DNA of 64,000 nucleotides, from the NCBI RefSeq assembly GCF_001314995.1, contig NZ_CP012938.1, forward strand, positions 1,612,001 through 1,676,000, given 5' to 3'. Under the pieces are notes generated by a model that was not told the DNA's origin, searched no databases, and saw only the letters and a list, made by a program, of their open reading frames with translations. Shown one piece after another: positions 43,600 through 52,971 of the stretch; position 1 is the first letter of the stretch, and each line of letters begins with the position of its first letter. The DNA comes from Bacteroides ovatus (GTDB lineage: Bacteria; Bacteroidota; Bacteroidia; Bacteroidales; Bacteroidaceae). A program made the position numbers and the translations under genes.

Positions 43600-44705
43600 T
43601 ATTCAATAGCTCTATAAAGAAAGTCATCCCCTATTCTTCTGTATCTCGCAAAAATAGCATTCACTTCTTCCCAATTGATAGGATCGTTCCCCATTACACG
43701 CCAATCTTCAGAGTTTATTACATGTAGCCGTTCGAGATTAGTTAATTTCAATAAGTCTTCTATACGACCTGAAAAACGATCAGGATAAATACAAATTGGG
43801 GTTGTATTGAGATTAAGACTAAATGCCGTAGCATGAAAAGAATCAGTTATCACATAATCTGCAAAAGCAATATAAGATGGAAAATCAAATGGTTCTGGCA
43901 AGAAAAGCAATTTTCCGCTTTTAAATATCTGATGGACATTAGCACCAAAACGAATCAACTTCAAACCTTTTTGGCGGGCGAAAGATTCTGCAAAGTCATT
44001 AAACCAAGGATGTTTATTCAATTGATAAACCAATACATAATGTTCTTCGGAAGGCTTTCGTATATACCTATGCCAAAAAGCAGCATCTAATTGTAATGTA
44101 GGATCCAAAACATGAACAGATCCTGAAATACCCAACTCCTCTATGATTTTCACCCCACTTTCTTCACGTAGTGAAATAGCAGCATATCTTAATAAATATT
44201 TTCGTATTTCTTCTTTTTCAGAATCTTCCAAAGATGTTTTTCCAAAACTGGCTGCGTATGATATCTTTTTAATATTATCCGGGCAAAAAGTCAAAAAATA
44301 TGATTTCAAAATTCTCCCATACCATCCACTATTCCATGTCTGATCACTGCCGGTACAATAAATATCCGCATCTATCTGTAATTTATCAAAATCATCCTCA
44401 CAATTTAACACAGGACCTCGAGAAGAAATATTATCATTACGAAACTGTCCAAAAACTTTATCCTGACGCCATAAATAAAAGAAATATAGTATCGATTTTA
44501 TTGCCTTTTTAGCTAGACTGTCATTCCTGGTTGCCATCTGGACTCTTTTCCACAAACTAACAGAAGAAAGACGTCTATAATCAATAATATTAGTAATCAA
44601 TCCCAGTCTCTTAAAAATTTCTTGAGTTGCAAATGTTTGAAGAACAGAACCATAATTAGGCACATCATGCAATGTTAAAATTGATATTCTTTTCTGAATC
44701 GACAT
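43599..44705 (-). CDS. Polysaccharide pyruvyltransferase family protein
   Basis: A 368-residue enzyme of the CsaB/WcaK-type family, which adds pyruvate ketals to sugars from phosphoenolpyruvate. Family signs: LTLHDVPNYGSVLQTFATQE at the start, CTGSDQTWNSGW, and YVITDSFHATAFSLNLN near the end. The ATG (44703-44705) directly abuts the left end of an IS66 element, so the native ribosome-binding region has been displaced by IS sequence; expression is probably reduced or now depends on the IS. The stop overlaps the next Fe-S gene's start by one base. Confidence 0.9.
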   Translation of the reverse strand: MSIQKRISILTLHDVPNYGSVLQTFATQEIFKRLGLITNIIDYRRLSSVSLWKRVQMATRNDSLAKKAIKSILYFFYLWRQDKVFGQFRNDNISSRGPVLNCEDDFDKLQIDADIYCTGSDQTWNSGWYGRILKSYFLTFCPDNIKKISYAASFGKTSLEDSEKEEIRKYLLRYAAISLREESGVKIIEELGISGSVHVLDPTLQLDAAFWHRYIRKPSEEHYVLVYQLNKHPWFNDFAESFARQKGLKLIRFGANVHQIFKSGKLLFLPEPFDFPSYIAFADYVITDSFHATAFSLNLNTTPICIYPDRFSGRIEDLLKLTNLERLHVINSEDWRVMGNDPINWEEVNAIFARYRRIGDDFLYRAIE

Positions 44706-44726
44706 GTAACCATACTATTTTCCGCC
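44706..44726. repeat. IS66 left inverted repeat
   Basis: Starts GTAACCATACTATTTTCCGC; matches the right end at 20 of 21 positions. It abuts the start codon of the pyruvyltransferase gene. Confidence 0.9.
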
Positions 44727-44733
44727 ACGCCAA

Positions 44734-44762
44734 TTTTATCGGCTGTCTTTCAGCCGATAAAA
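44734..44762 (-). terminator. Hairpin at the IS66 left end
   Basis: A perfect 12-bp stem (TTTTATCGGCTG at 44734-44745, complement at 44751-44762) with a 5-nt loop lies between the tnpC stop and the IS end. On the minus strand it ends in AT-rich sequence (AAAATTGG), so termination strength is uncertain. Confidence 0.6.
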
Positions 44763-44792
44763 TAAAAATGCCCGTAAGAAAATATTTTTGTT

Positions 44793-46598
44793 TTAACATT
44801 CCGGTTTATAGAAACATGGCAGAAGAGCCTTCTTGTCGCAGTCCTTACCATGAAGAATACATTCAAACAAGTGTTTCAGGTAATTCTGAGGGTCTATGCC
44901 GTTCAACTTACAGCTTTCTATCAGAGAGAAGGTGAATGCAGAGTTTTCTGCCGCATCCTCACTGCCAACGTTCATACAGTTCTTGAGCAGCAGCTTTACA
45001 GGTTTCATCCTTTGCTCACAGAGGTTGTTCGAGATTTCTGCTGAACCGTCCTTGAGGATATTTCTCAAGGATTTCCACTGGTTTATCGTATAGTTCACGG
45101 CCTTTCTCATCAGTTCGTTAGCCATAATCTTCGCATCCTGCATCATAATGACCACCTTATGATGGATACGTTCAAGAATCGGTCCTGTTAGCTTAAGCCT
45201 TCTTTCCTTAATCTGCTCACCGCTGAGTTTCATCATACGGAACAGGTCTTCATTTCTGAACATCTCACCGATAGGATCTATTATGTCCATCGCTGTTCTG
45301 TCTGAAGGCAGGGCATCAACCCACAACCTTCTACAATGCGTCCAGCATCCTATATGAAGCACCTTTGAGTCGTCTCCGTCAAACATCCTGTAAACCGTAT
45401 ATCCGTCAGTGGATATGGTTCCCATAAAATATTCCAGGAATGATTTTGCCGCATCGGACGACCTGCTGCCGTTATTATAGTGATAATAGACCATCTTAAT
45501 ATGCTTGGCAAAGAAAGCCCATAAGTACTTTCTCCTGTAAGCCTTACCTTCCTTTGTTTCCACTCCAACAAGCTCAGTAGTCTCATCAACCATAAGGTAA
45601 TTAGCTCTCTGTACAAACTCCTTGAAGACATCTTCCATGAACTCCCTTAGTTTGGCGATTCCGTTATGGATATAGCTGTTCAGCGTGGTATTGCTTATGT
45701 GGATACCCTCTCTTGCAAGCAGTCTTATCTGTCTGTTCTCAGGCATGCTGAAGTCATATTTCAGACAAAGCAGACGGGCAAGCAGTTCAGGAGAGAAGAT
45801 ACCTCCAAGGTTTTTCAGCGGATGTTCCATGGTGCTTGTGAAAGTGCCGTCCGCAAGCTTTACCCTTGCCACCTTGTAAACATGCTCCACGTTATAAGCC
45901 CTTACATGTTCTATGACCCTGTATTCCCACACATCAGGCATACCGTTGCGGTTCATAAACCGTCCCCCTTCTGGAAGCGTGTAATACTCGTCCACTTCAT
46001 GTACTACCACCTTGTCAACTTTCAATTTTGTTTTCCCGGCACGTGGTGCGGTTTCCTTTCTCCTTGAAGGTTTGCTGTTCTGGGCAGGTATGTTGCCGGA
46101 AGAGGTATTGCTGCCGGTTTCGTTATCATCGGTCTTATTATTATCATCCTTCCTGTCAGAACCGTCATACTCGGATTGTTCCAGAGCGGACTTGTCGAGA
46201 TTACGGTTGTTCAACAGCCTTCTTTGCTCGGAAGTACGGCCGAAACGGTGTTTCCTGCTGTCCTCAAGCTGAAGTCTGAGATTGGAGATCTCGTTTGCCA
46301 GCATCCTGTTCACCTCATCCTTTGCTTCAAGCTGCTTTCTCATAAGTTCCATTTCTTTCCTGTAATGTTCAACCGTGGTTGACTGCTTTTCGATGGTATC
46401 TTTGAGATCATTGATGGTATCTATCAGATTTTTAGAGTTCTCCCTGTTGGATTCTTCAATAGACTCAAGCCTCGCAATCAATTCTTTATTCTGTTTGCGA
46501 AGACCTGCCTTTTCCTCATTCGCCAGACCCAGCTGGCAGCAAAGTAACTCGTATGCTCTTTCATCAATCATGATATAAAGGTACGAAAAATCAGGCAC
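44793..46598 (-). CDS. IS66 family transposase TnpC
   Basis: The DDE-type transposase of IS66, 601 residues. An N-terminal coiled coil (Leu/Lys-rich, about residues 20-110) precedes a helix-turn-helix and zinc-binding region; the catalytic domain has MVDETTELVGVE (first Asp), GTISTDGYTVYRMFDGD (second Asp), GCWTHCRRLWVDAL and SAEISNNLCEQRMKPVKLLL (Glu). It ends within the element about 90 bases before the left end. Nothing indicates that it is broken. Confidence 0.95.
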   Translation of the reverse strand: MPDFSYLYIMIDERAYELLCCQLGLANEEKAGLRKQNKELIARLESIEESNRENSKNLIDTINDLKDTIEKQSTTVEHYRKEMELMRKQLEAKDEVNRMLANEISNLRLQLEDSRKHRFGRTSEQRRLLNNRNLDKSALEQSEYDGSDRKDDNNKTDDNETGSNTSSGNIPAQNSKPSRRKETAPRAGKTKLKVDKVVVHEVDEYYTLPEGGRFMNRNGMPDVWEYRVIEHVRAYNVEHVYKVARVKLADGTFTSTMEHPLKNLGGIFSPELLARLLCLKYDFSMPENRQIRLLAREGIHISNTTLNSYIHNGIAKLREFMEDVFKEFVQRANYLMVDETTELVGVETKEGKAYRRKYLWAFFAKHIKMVYYHYNNGSRSSDAAKSFLEYFMGTISTDGYTVYRMFDGDDSKVLHIGCWTHCRRLWVDALPSDRTAMDIIDPIGEMFRNEDLFRMMKLSGEQIKERRLKLTGPILERIHHKVVIMMQDAKIMANELMRKAVNYTINQWKSLRNILKDGSAEISNNLCEQRMKPVKLLLKNCMNVGSEDAAENSAFTFSLIESCKLNGIDPQNYLKHLFECILHGKDCDKKALLPCFYKPEC

Positions 46599-46659
46599 TT
46601 ACGCAAACTTTTTACCGTTTATTTTTTATACTATCCTGTTGATAATCAGTATGTTAATA

Positions 46660-47004
46660 TTAGCCTTTCGGACTAACGTACATCTTGTCAACTACAATGC
46701 TTTCCGTAAGATAAGCCATGTCCGACCACTGTATCCGGTAGCACCTGGAGACTTCATCAAATACAGGTTTCTTGAATTTGCCCATAACAGGACGTTTTTC
46801 GTAAAGCACATAAAAACCGCGTTCGTAATGAAGTATCTTCACAACCTTTCGGTTCCGGGACATGAACATATATACATTGGACGCATCGCTCGGGTCAAGG
46901 GACATTTCTTCCCTTATACTCTCACACAGACGGAAAATGCCTTTCCGCAAATCAACATTACCGTTAAACAGGTAATAGTTAAGGTTAGCACTCAGTCCAA
47001 GCAT
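46660..47004 (-). CDS. IS66 family accessory protein TnpB
   Basis: A 114-residue protein of the IS66 Orf2/TnpB type: LNYYLFNGNVDLRKGIFRLC at the N-terminus, then VYMFMSRNRKVVKILHYERG, both diagnostic. It is needed for IS66 transposition in studied examples but its exact action is unknown. It begins 1 base after tnpA and ends 61 bases before tnpC. Confidence 0.94.
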   Translation of the reverse strand: MLGLSANLNYYLFNGNVDLRKGIFRLCESIREEMSLDPSDASNVYMFMSRNRKVVKILHYERGFYVLYEKRPVMGKFKKPVFDEVSRCYRIQWSDMAYLTESIVVDKMYVSPKG

Positions 47005-47005
47005 A

Positions 47006-47380
47006 TCATCCTATCATTTTATTAAGCAACAGGCTCAAATCAAGAACGGTGGTGTTTCTCAGGAACAGTGTTGCGCCAGACGCCAGCTGTAACTTGATCC
47101 ATTTTATTGGTGGTTCACCTTCAGGATGTTTCACGTCCAACTTCACAGTTGGACTATTGCATGGTTTCCCGGTTATCTGGACTTTGGCAACCTTGGGCTG
47201 CTCAACCTGGACTGTCTTGCCTAACTTCTCACTCCACAACTGGTGACGCTGCCAGTTCATGAACTTGTCGTAATTTACACCATAATCAGCACAGAACTCT
47301 CGAAGATCTTTGGTCTCGCTGCATAACTGGTAGAGGTCATATACCTCCTGATAGTTTACTTTTTCTTTTGCCATAATCAT
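47006..47380 (-). CDS. IS66 family TnpA-like protein
   Basis: The first gene of the element, 124 residues. The N-terminal half (EVYDLYQLCSETKDLREFCA, YDKFMNWQRHQLW) resembles a helix-turn-helix region, as in IS66 TnpA, followed by a beta-rich C-terminal part with WIKLQLASGATLFLRN. The start could be 47380 or the Met at 47374. The assignment leans on its place ahead of tnpB. Confidence 0.82.
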   Translation of the reverse strand: MIMAKEKVNYQEVYDLYQLCSETKDLREFCADYGVNYDKFMNWQRHQLWSEKLGKTVQVEQPKVAKVQITGKPCNSPTVKLDVKHPEGEPPIKWIKLQLASGATLFLRNTTVLDLSLLLNKMIG

Positions 47381-47431
47381 TCTTGTTAAAGGTTACGGCG
47401 CAAAGATATGGCGGCTAACAACTTATGTCAA

Positions 47432-47452
47432 GGCGGAAAATAGAATGGTTAC
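47432..47452. repeat. IS66 right inverted repeat
   Basis: Read on the minus strand it starts GTAACCATTCTATTTTCCGC, differing from the left end at one position. It is followed by the second AATCGACAT target copy (47453-47461). Confidence 0.9.
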
Positions 47453-47481
47453 AATCGACATAATAAAAATTTAAGTTCTAT

Positions 47482-48486
47482 CTATAATGTTATATTAAAC
47501 AATCTCGCCAATTTACACAAAAACAAATCTTTTAAAGTGTACTTCATTGGGTATATTGTTTCCGGTAACGACATTTTTTCAATCACAGAGCTATATGAGT
47601 CTATTTTATTAACCTCATTTGCAATGAGATTGAACATATTGTATTTATCCAATACCAAATTTCTTGCTACAGAGACAGCTTCTTTAGATGCTGAAAAGAG
47701 ATCCTGATCTATTATTTTTTTAATAGCGCTTATCGTTTTTTCATAGTCTCTTATATCAACTTTCAGCATACTATCCTGCTTAAAATAATCGCTAATATTT
47801 GGACAACCATAATATATAGGATAACAACCCGCTAAATAAGAATCTGCCAATTTTTCTGTCCAATAATCCATACATTGCCCATTTTCAATAGCCAGCACAT
47901 ATTTATATTTAGACATCACTTCCAATTTGTCATCAACAGGATTATAACCATTGCCATATACATCAATAAAATCAATATGATTCTTTAATATTTTATTAGC
48001 AAAATTTACTCTATCTCGATGTCCCTTAGTAAACTTTTTATTTGACGTTATGAAACATACTTTATCTAATCGAGATTCTTTCGCTTCATAGTGTTTAAAA
48101 TCCTGATAGGACATAAATGTATCAGGATCATCTTTAAAGACATTAGCTCCTATTTTACAACCTGCCATCCAAGCAAGAGTAGGCATTAATCTTCGCATAA
48201 GGCCTTTGTTAATCATCTTAGGCTGGCATCCAAAAACATAACCAAATTGTTCTCGAAACGCTTTAGGATATCGTTTCACATACGGCGGCTCTCCCAAAAA
48301 GCACAATCTTTTTTCTTTTGGACACAATGTTGGTAATTCTTTTTCAAGTCCCCATACAACAAGATAATCATATTCTTTAGGTTCTTCAAAATAAAATTCA
48401 CAATTTCCCCATATACACCGCTTAGAATCAGGGAATTGACGCCAAATAGGAATAGAAAATGGTCCAGGAATATAAATTTTTATCAT
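47482..48486 (-). CDS. GT10-like alpha-1,3-fucosyltransferase family protein
   Basis: A 334-residue glycosyltransferase whose C-terminal half matches GT10 (alpha-1,3/4-fucosyltransferase): YKYVLAIENGQCMDYWTEKL and ADSYLAGCYPIYYGCPNISD are the donor-binding blocks. The N-terminal half (EYDYLVVWGLEKEL; RLCFLGEPPYVKRYP) fits the acceptor domain of such enzymes. The Met at 48486 (MIKIYIPGPF) is preferred over 48522. Next on the same strand is the IS66 element, which separates it from the rest of the operon. Donor identity (GDP-fucose) is by family analogy only. Confidence 0.85.
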   Translation of the reverse strand: MIKIYIPGPFSIPIWRQFPDSKRCIWGNCEFYFEEPKEYDYLVVWGLEKELPTLCPKEKRLCFLGEPPYVKRYPKAFREQFGYVFGCQPKMINKGLMRRLMPTLAWMAGCKIGANVFKDDPDTFMSYQDFKHYEAKESRLDKVCFITSNKKFTKGHRDRVNFANKILKNHIDFIDVYGNGYNPVDDKLEVMSKYKYVLAIENGQCMDYWTEKLADSYLAGCYPIYYGCPNISDYFKQDSMLKVDIRDYEKTISAIKKIIDQDLFSASKEAVSVARNLVLDKYNMFNLIANEVNKIDSYSSVIEKMSLPETIYPMKYTLKDLFLCKLARLFNITL

Positions 48487-48573
48487 AATAATATTATAAC
48501 TGTTTCTTTTGCTTAAAAACAAATTAATTCTGAAAGTTTATTGTTATTGTTTCATTATTGTATAAATCATTTC

Positions 48574-50121
48574 TCACTTATATTCTCTATTTATCTTGCA
48601 ATAAAAATATTTTACCATATTTTTCACATATTCCTTTTCTATCATTTCCATTACAAAGAACCAAACACAAAATATGAAAACTATTAAAACGATAATTATT
48701 GTAATACAAATACTTAATGTGCTATTCCCCAATAAAGAACGGACTAATACCCCTAAAGCAACGGAAAACAAAAACGTTATATATGGTCTTTTTACATATC
48801 CATTAAAAAATGTTCTGATATTTAATCGACATATTTTTCTTGCAAAATATACAGTTTTTAGTTCATATATTATTCCCCATACAAAGAATGAAACAACAAT
48901 ATATGCCATAGGAGAATACCCCATATAAAATAATAAGATTAATAGAAGCAAGGGAAACATGTTGATTAATGAACTGTAGAAGCTGTTTCCTTTTATTTTT
49001 CCTGTAGCACCAATACTTGTCTCTAAAGGAAGTAATAAGCACTCATTCAAAGTTCTAAGAATCCCAACTAATGTCATGAGGTAAGCCCACTGTGGTACAT
49101 TTACTAACCACCATACTAACAATTTATCAAGACATACCAATGCAGGAGCAGCAAAAAGAGCGAATATCAAAAAAGAATATTTACAACTATACATTGAAAC
49201 CTGAAGCATATTTTCTCTATTATTCTCCCCTTCAGATTTTACAATAACAGGATTAACAGCTTTAATCATATTATTCGAGAATGCTTGTAACTGAGATATC
49301 ACTTGACTTGCTATTGATATTGCTGCATTAATGACTGCTCCAAAATAATGGTTCATTAATAAACCCGCACCATAATTTCCTACCATACTTGTAAACTGTG
49401 TGGATAGTTTCCATGATGCAAAAGATGCCATCTGTTTCATTTTTTTCTTCGAAAAATATGTTACTGGCTTAAAAACACATTCAGGATAATGCTTATGGCA
49501 ATATATTTGCATAGCCATCATAACAGCAATAGATAATGCCGCCATTAAAATACCGTATACAATCAATTTATCTCCAGATACAAATGTTGTAATATAAACC
49601 GCGATTGTTAGCTTTCCAAAAGAATCTATTATACCCACTATTGAATAGTATAACATATTTTCATGAGAATTAATTACAGCATCATATGGCACAGATAATA
49701 CTGTAATTACTACACTAAACACCATAGAATAATAAACCACTTTTGCTGCATACAGCCTTTCAATAGGAATATTTATTATCTTATCAAAAAATAGATATGA
49801 AAAGGAACAAAGCAATATACACGCACAAACAGCAATAATAAAATGCAACATCATACTTACATTAAACACCTGTTTTTTATCTTCAAAATTACCAGATCCT
49901 TCTGAATAACTCATAAATCGTTGAGTAGTAGCCGCCATAGACGCAGACAAAAAGCCAAGCATATTAACTGCCCCACCAATCACTCCAAAGATACCATAAT
50001 CCACGACTCCTAATGATTTCAGAACTAAGCGAGTGGTATAAAGTGTAAAAAATATAGTAATACACATCTTTCCATAAAGAAAAAATGTATTTTTAACTAT
50101 TTTATTGGGATTACGGCTCAT
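48574..50121 (-). CDS. Wzx-like oligosaccharide flippase
   Basis: A 515-residue membrane protein with about 12-14 hydrophobic helices (polysaccharide biosynthesis/MATE-like fold). The start KNTFFLYGKMCITIFFTLYT and YGIFGVIGGAVNMLGFL are typical of Wzx-type flippases, which move lipid-linked repeat units across the cytoplasmic membrane. It is upstream of GT10 and downstream of the LbH acyltransferase in the capsule operon. The pairing with Wzy and Wzz supports a Wzx/Wzy-dependent pathway. Confidence 0.93.
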   Translation of the reverse strand: MSRNPNKIVKNTFFLYGKMCITIFFTLYTTRLVLKSLGVVDYGIFGVIGGAVNMLGFLSASMAATTQRFMSYSEGSGNFEDKKQVFNVSMMLHFIIAVCACILLCSFSYLFFDKIINIPIERLYAAKVVYYSMVFSVVITVLSVPYDAVINSHENMLYYSIVGIIDSFGKLTIAVYITTFVSGDKLIVYGILMAALSIAVMMAMQIYCHKHYPECVFKPVTYFSKKKMKQMASFASWKLSTQFTSMVGNYGAGLLMNHYFGAVINAAISIASQVISQLQAFSNNMIKAVNPVIVKSEGENNRENMLQVSMYSCKYSFLIFALFAAPALVCLDKLLVWWLVNVPQWAYLMTLVGILRTLNECLLLPLETSIGATGKIKGNSFYSSLINMFPLLLLILLFYMGYSPMAYIVVSFFVWGIIYELKTVYFARKICRLNIRTFFNGYVKRPYITFLFSVALGVLVRSLLGNSTLSICITIIIVLIVFIFCVWFFVMEMIEKEYVKNMVKYFYCKINREYK

Positions 50122-50263
50122 ATTCTAATTGTAAAATTCACTCATCGATCAACAATGTCTAAAAATAGCAAGATTTATTAACATTGGATTTCTTTCATTA
50201 TTAGTAATATAATTCGATATGGAAAGTAAAACTAGATTTCTGACAATCATAACATAATATGCT

Positions 50264-50911
50264 TCATAAACGCAAAGCCAAATAATTCATAATTTGTCCA
50301 ATCCTGCTCTCATAATAATATTTGTAATTGGTTTGTAATTTCTTCTCTGGCAAACGATTTTGTTCATCATAAATAAGCTTTTCATGTTCCAATGTTTCCT
50401 CAACAGTAAATCTAAAGCCAATAATCTTAGCAGGATTACCAACCACAATACTATATGGTGGAATATTTTGGTCTCGTACAACTGTCCCTGCACCAATTAT
50501 AGCACCACGACCAATATGTGCACCTGATAACAACATAACACCAGCACCAATCCAGACATCCTCCTCTACTATAATATCTTTCTCTAATAAATTACTGTTC
50601 CCAGCTTTACCAAATACTTCCCCTATTTTCGATTGATGTTGACCTGTTATAGCAGTTAACCCTTCAGCAACAATAGAATTTTCTTTTATTACCAATTTAC
50701 CACCAGTAATATACAAAACACTACGGTAATCAATATATGCATAATCATGCAAAAAAATATTCTCTCTTTTACCCAAAAGAGTAGGAGGCAAATAATGTGA
50801 GTTTACTCCACATTTCCCCAAACAATCATTACGTGTCGAAAAATATTCATAATTAAGGATTCTCAACCCTCTAATGATTGCATTCCATTTTCCTATAATT
50901 TTTTTAAGCAT
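50264..50911 (-). CDS. Left-handed beta-helix O-acyltransferase
   Basis: A 215-residue hexapeptide-repeat acyltransferase (CatB/WbbJ type). The repeat section EDVWIGAGVMLLSGAHIGRG with AIIGAGTVV shows the left-handed beta-helix pattern, and TAITGQHQSK has the position of the catalytic His. It ends in a helix. The gene starts 4 bases after the ligase gene ends, and with the upstream acyl-carrier protein, SDR and ligase it forms a compact set that may activate, carry and attach an acyl group to a capsule sugar (inference). Confidence 0.9.
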   Translation of the reverse strand: MLKKIIGKWNAIIRGLRILNYEYFSTRNDCLGKCGVNSHYLPPTLLGKRENIFLHDYAYIDYRSVLYITGGKLVIKENSIVAEGLTAITGQHQSKIGEVFGKAGNSNLLEKDIIVEEDVWIGAGVMLLSGAHIGRGAIIGAGTVVRDQNIPPYSIVVGNPAKIIGFRFTVEETLEHEKLIYDEQNRLPEKKLQTNYKYYYESRIGQIMNYLALRL

Positions 50912-50915
50912 AGAC

Positions 50916-52253
50916 TTACAATCTTTTCTTCTTAAATCTTTCAGAATACTCCGATTCGGTCATTAAAATTACTTTAGCAGGAATTTTATATCTATCAAGT
51001 TTACCATTACAAAACTGTACTATTTGCTTTTTTGCCTCTGAAGGCTTCAATGGCTCCTTAAAAAGAACTTTTGCAACTACTATCATTCCTGTAATAAAGT
51101 TTTTTTCACCATAAACAATACAATCTACTAAATTCGGTATTTGAAATAATACTGACTCTACTTCAGAAGGCAAAACTTTCTCTCCACCAACATTGATTAA
51201 CTCTTTGCTACGTCCAACTATTTTTATATAACCATCACTTGCTTCTTCTACCAAATCTCCTGTCTTAAACCATCCATCCTCGGTAAATCGTTCCATTGAT
51301 GAATTTAGATATCCCATGACTTGAGTTTTACTACGAATCCATAGTTCACCTTTGACTATTTTTATTTCAGTATTTGGATCATCTATTTTTAAAAATGTAC
51401 TATCAGATGATCTACTTGTAGTTTGACTAATACCTGTTTCACTCGTCCCAAAAGTTTGAAGAAACTTAACACGAGGAAAAGCTGTTTTTAATTTTAATAG
51501 TAAACTATCGGGCATTGGCTCCGTCCCGTAGGTAATCATCCGTAGAGAACTCATATTATAGCCTGAATTTGATTCACTTATCAACATTAAATTTAGGAAT
51601 GTTGGGGATGCCGGAAGAATGTTAACCTTATATTTTTCTATCAATTCCGCGACATGTTCCGGTTCTCGATGTTCAGGGAAGACCATTGTTACACCCATCG
51701 AAAGACAATTTAACAAAGAGTTAAGTCCACCGATATGATCAAACATTAAGAAAATCAAAAATACAATGTTCTTGCCACGTTTCCCTTTATATGAGTCAAC
51801 CAAATTATCGAGATTGTGAATCATCGCTTTTGGTGCTCCTGTAGAACCGCTACTAAAAAGAATAAGACCTGAATGATGATACTCCTGAAGCCTTATCACA
51901 AGAGGATGATCTTCGGTTTTCTCTGTTGTTTTATATATATTGAGCTTATCATCTATTTCAATACGATAATCACTATTTGCGACACGAATTCGGTCGACTA
52001 TCTCTTGATTAATCTTTGTAGTAATTGGCACAATGATATTTCGATTCTCATACAATGCCAAAAAAAGCGCAATAGACTGAAAACTATAATCCGAAATTAT
52101 TGAAACAATTTCCCCTCGATTGATTTGTTTACTAATTATTATATAATAATCCTCAATTTGTTCCACAAGTGCTTCATAAGTATATTCCTTTCCTTTGAAA
52201 ATAATAGCATTCTTACTACCATCTTCTTTCATCTTTTCAACCAACCAATTCAT
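50916..52253 (-). CDS. AMP-binding (ANL superfamily) acyl ligase
   Basis: A 445-residue acyl-activating enzyme. The ATP loop LILFSSGSTGAPKAMIHN near residue 137, TFGTSETGISQT, and FKTGDLVEE followed by GYIKIVGRSKELINVGGEKV are the A3-A8 core motifs; the short C-terminal domain has LDRYKIPAKVILM. It is shorter than most acyl-CoA synthetases (about 500-550). The preferred start is the Met at 52253, because the frame to 52286 would overlap the upstream SDR gene. It probably adenylates a carboxylic acid and loads it on the ACP two genes upstream (inference). The acid is unknown. Confidence 0.88.
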   Translation of the reverse strand: MNWLVEKMKEDGSKNAIIFKGKEYTYEALVEQIEDYYIIISKQINRGEIVSIISDYSFQSIALFLALYENRNIIVPITTKINQEIVDRIRVANSDYRIEIDDKLNIYKTTEKTEDHPLVIRLQEYHHSGLILFSSGSTGAPKAMIHNLDNLVDSYKGKRGKNIVFLIFLMFDHIGGLNSLLNCLSMGVTMVFPEHREPEHVAELIEKYKVNILPASPTFLNLMLISESNSGYNMSSLRMITYGTEPMPDSLLLKLKTAFPRVKFLQTFGTSETGISQTTSRSSDSTFLKIDDPNTEIKIVKGELWIRSKTQVMGYLNSSMERFTEDGWFKTGDLVEEASDGYIKIVGRSKELINVGGEKVLPSEVESVLFQIPNLVDCIVYGEKNFITGMIVVAKVLFKEPLKPSEAKKQIVQFCNGKLDRYKIPAKVILMTESEYSERFKKKRL

Positions 52254-52272
52254 AACAAACTCTTTTTTACAA

Positions 52273-52971
52273 TTAAAATACGCCACCTAAATAAATTATT
52301 TGCCCTGTTATAAATTCACTCTCAGGACGAATAAAAAAATCTACGACATTTTTAACATCCTCAAAATTCCCAAGTCGCTTGATACATTGACGACTTTTCA
52401 GTTCTTCAATTTTATTTTCTGGAACATTTTTGATTAAATCAGTATCAATCGGAGTGGGACCAATAGTGTTAACAGTTACGCCACTTTCACCAATTTCACC
52501 AGCAAGCACTCTAGTTAACTGTTCTATTGCAGCCTTTGATGAAGAATAAACCAGTTCTCCTTGTAAATTAAGTGCAACAGCTACTGTTGAATAATTTACG
52601 ATACGACCATTTTTCTGTCTTATCATGAACTTCGCACACTCACGGGACATTAAAAATGTACCCATAAAATTTGTATTAAATACCCTCTCTGCAGTCGTTT
52701 TTGGGGTCAACAGAATATGATTCATTGAGGCTATTCCAGCATTATTAATCAGTATATCAATTCGTTTTTGTTCTTTGTAAACATTACGAACAAAAGCTAT
52801 CACAGCAGGTTCATCTGAAACATCAAGACGGGTATGATGATAATTTTCATGGTTGATTTCACATTCACGACGACTACACCCATATACAATGTCACCCTCG
52901 TTTAAATATTTCTCTGCTAGGAAATATCCAATTCCTTTCCTAGTTCCAGTAATAATTATAACTCGATTCAT
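52273..52971 (-). CDS. SDR family oxidoreductase (FabG-like)
   Basis: A 232-residue short-chain dehydrogenase/reductase. The Rossmann TGTRKGIG motif lies near residue 8-15, NNAGIAS near 78, and the catalytic Ser-Tyr-Lys triad appears in VNYSTVAVAL and LVYSSSKAAIEQL. It resembles 3-oxoacyl-ACP reductases, so it may reduce a keto group on the ACP-bound acyl chain (inference). Its start shares a base with the stop of the acyl-carrier gene, and it ends about 20 bases before the ligase start. Confidence 0.92.
   Translation of the reverse strand: MNRVIIITGTRKGIGYFLAEKYLNEGDIVYGCSRRECEINHENYHHTRLDVSDEPAVIAFVRNVYKEQKRIDILINNAGIASMNHILLTPKTTAERVFNTNFMGTFLMSRECAKFMIRQKNGRIVNYSTVAVALNLQGELVYSSSKAAIEQLTRVLAGEIGESGVTVNTIGPTPIDTDLIKNVPENKIEELKSRQCIKRLGNFEDVKNVVDFFIRPESEFITGQIIYLGGVF

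Larger units (their letters stand above)
44706..47452 (-). mobile_element. Complete IS66-family insertion sequence
   Basis: About 2.75 kb with three genes on the minus strand: tnpA-like, tnpB and tnpC. Terminal inverted repeats are seen at 44706-44726 and 47432-47452: both begin GTAACCAT and share CTATTTTCCGCC, matching at 20 of 21 positions. Both ends are flanked by AATCGACAT (44697-44705 and 47453-47461), a 9-bp repeat, consistent with the 8-bp target duplication of IS66 plus one chance base. The element looks intact. It lies between the GT10 and pyruvyltransferase genes of the capsule operon, oriented with them. Confidence 0.93.
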
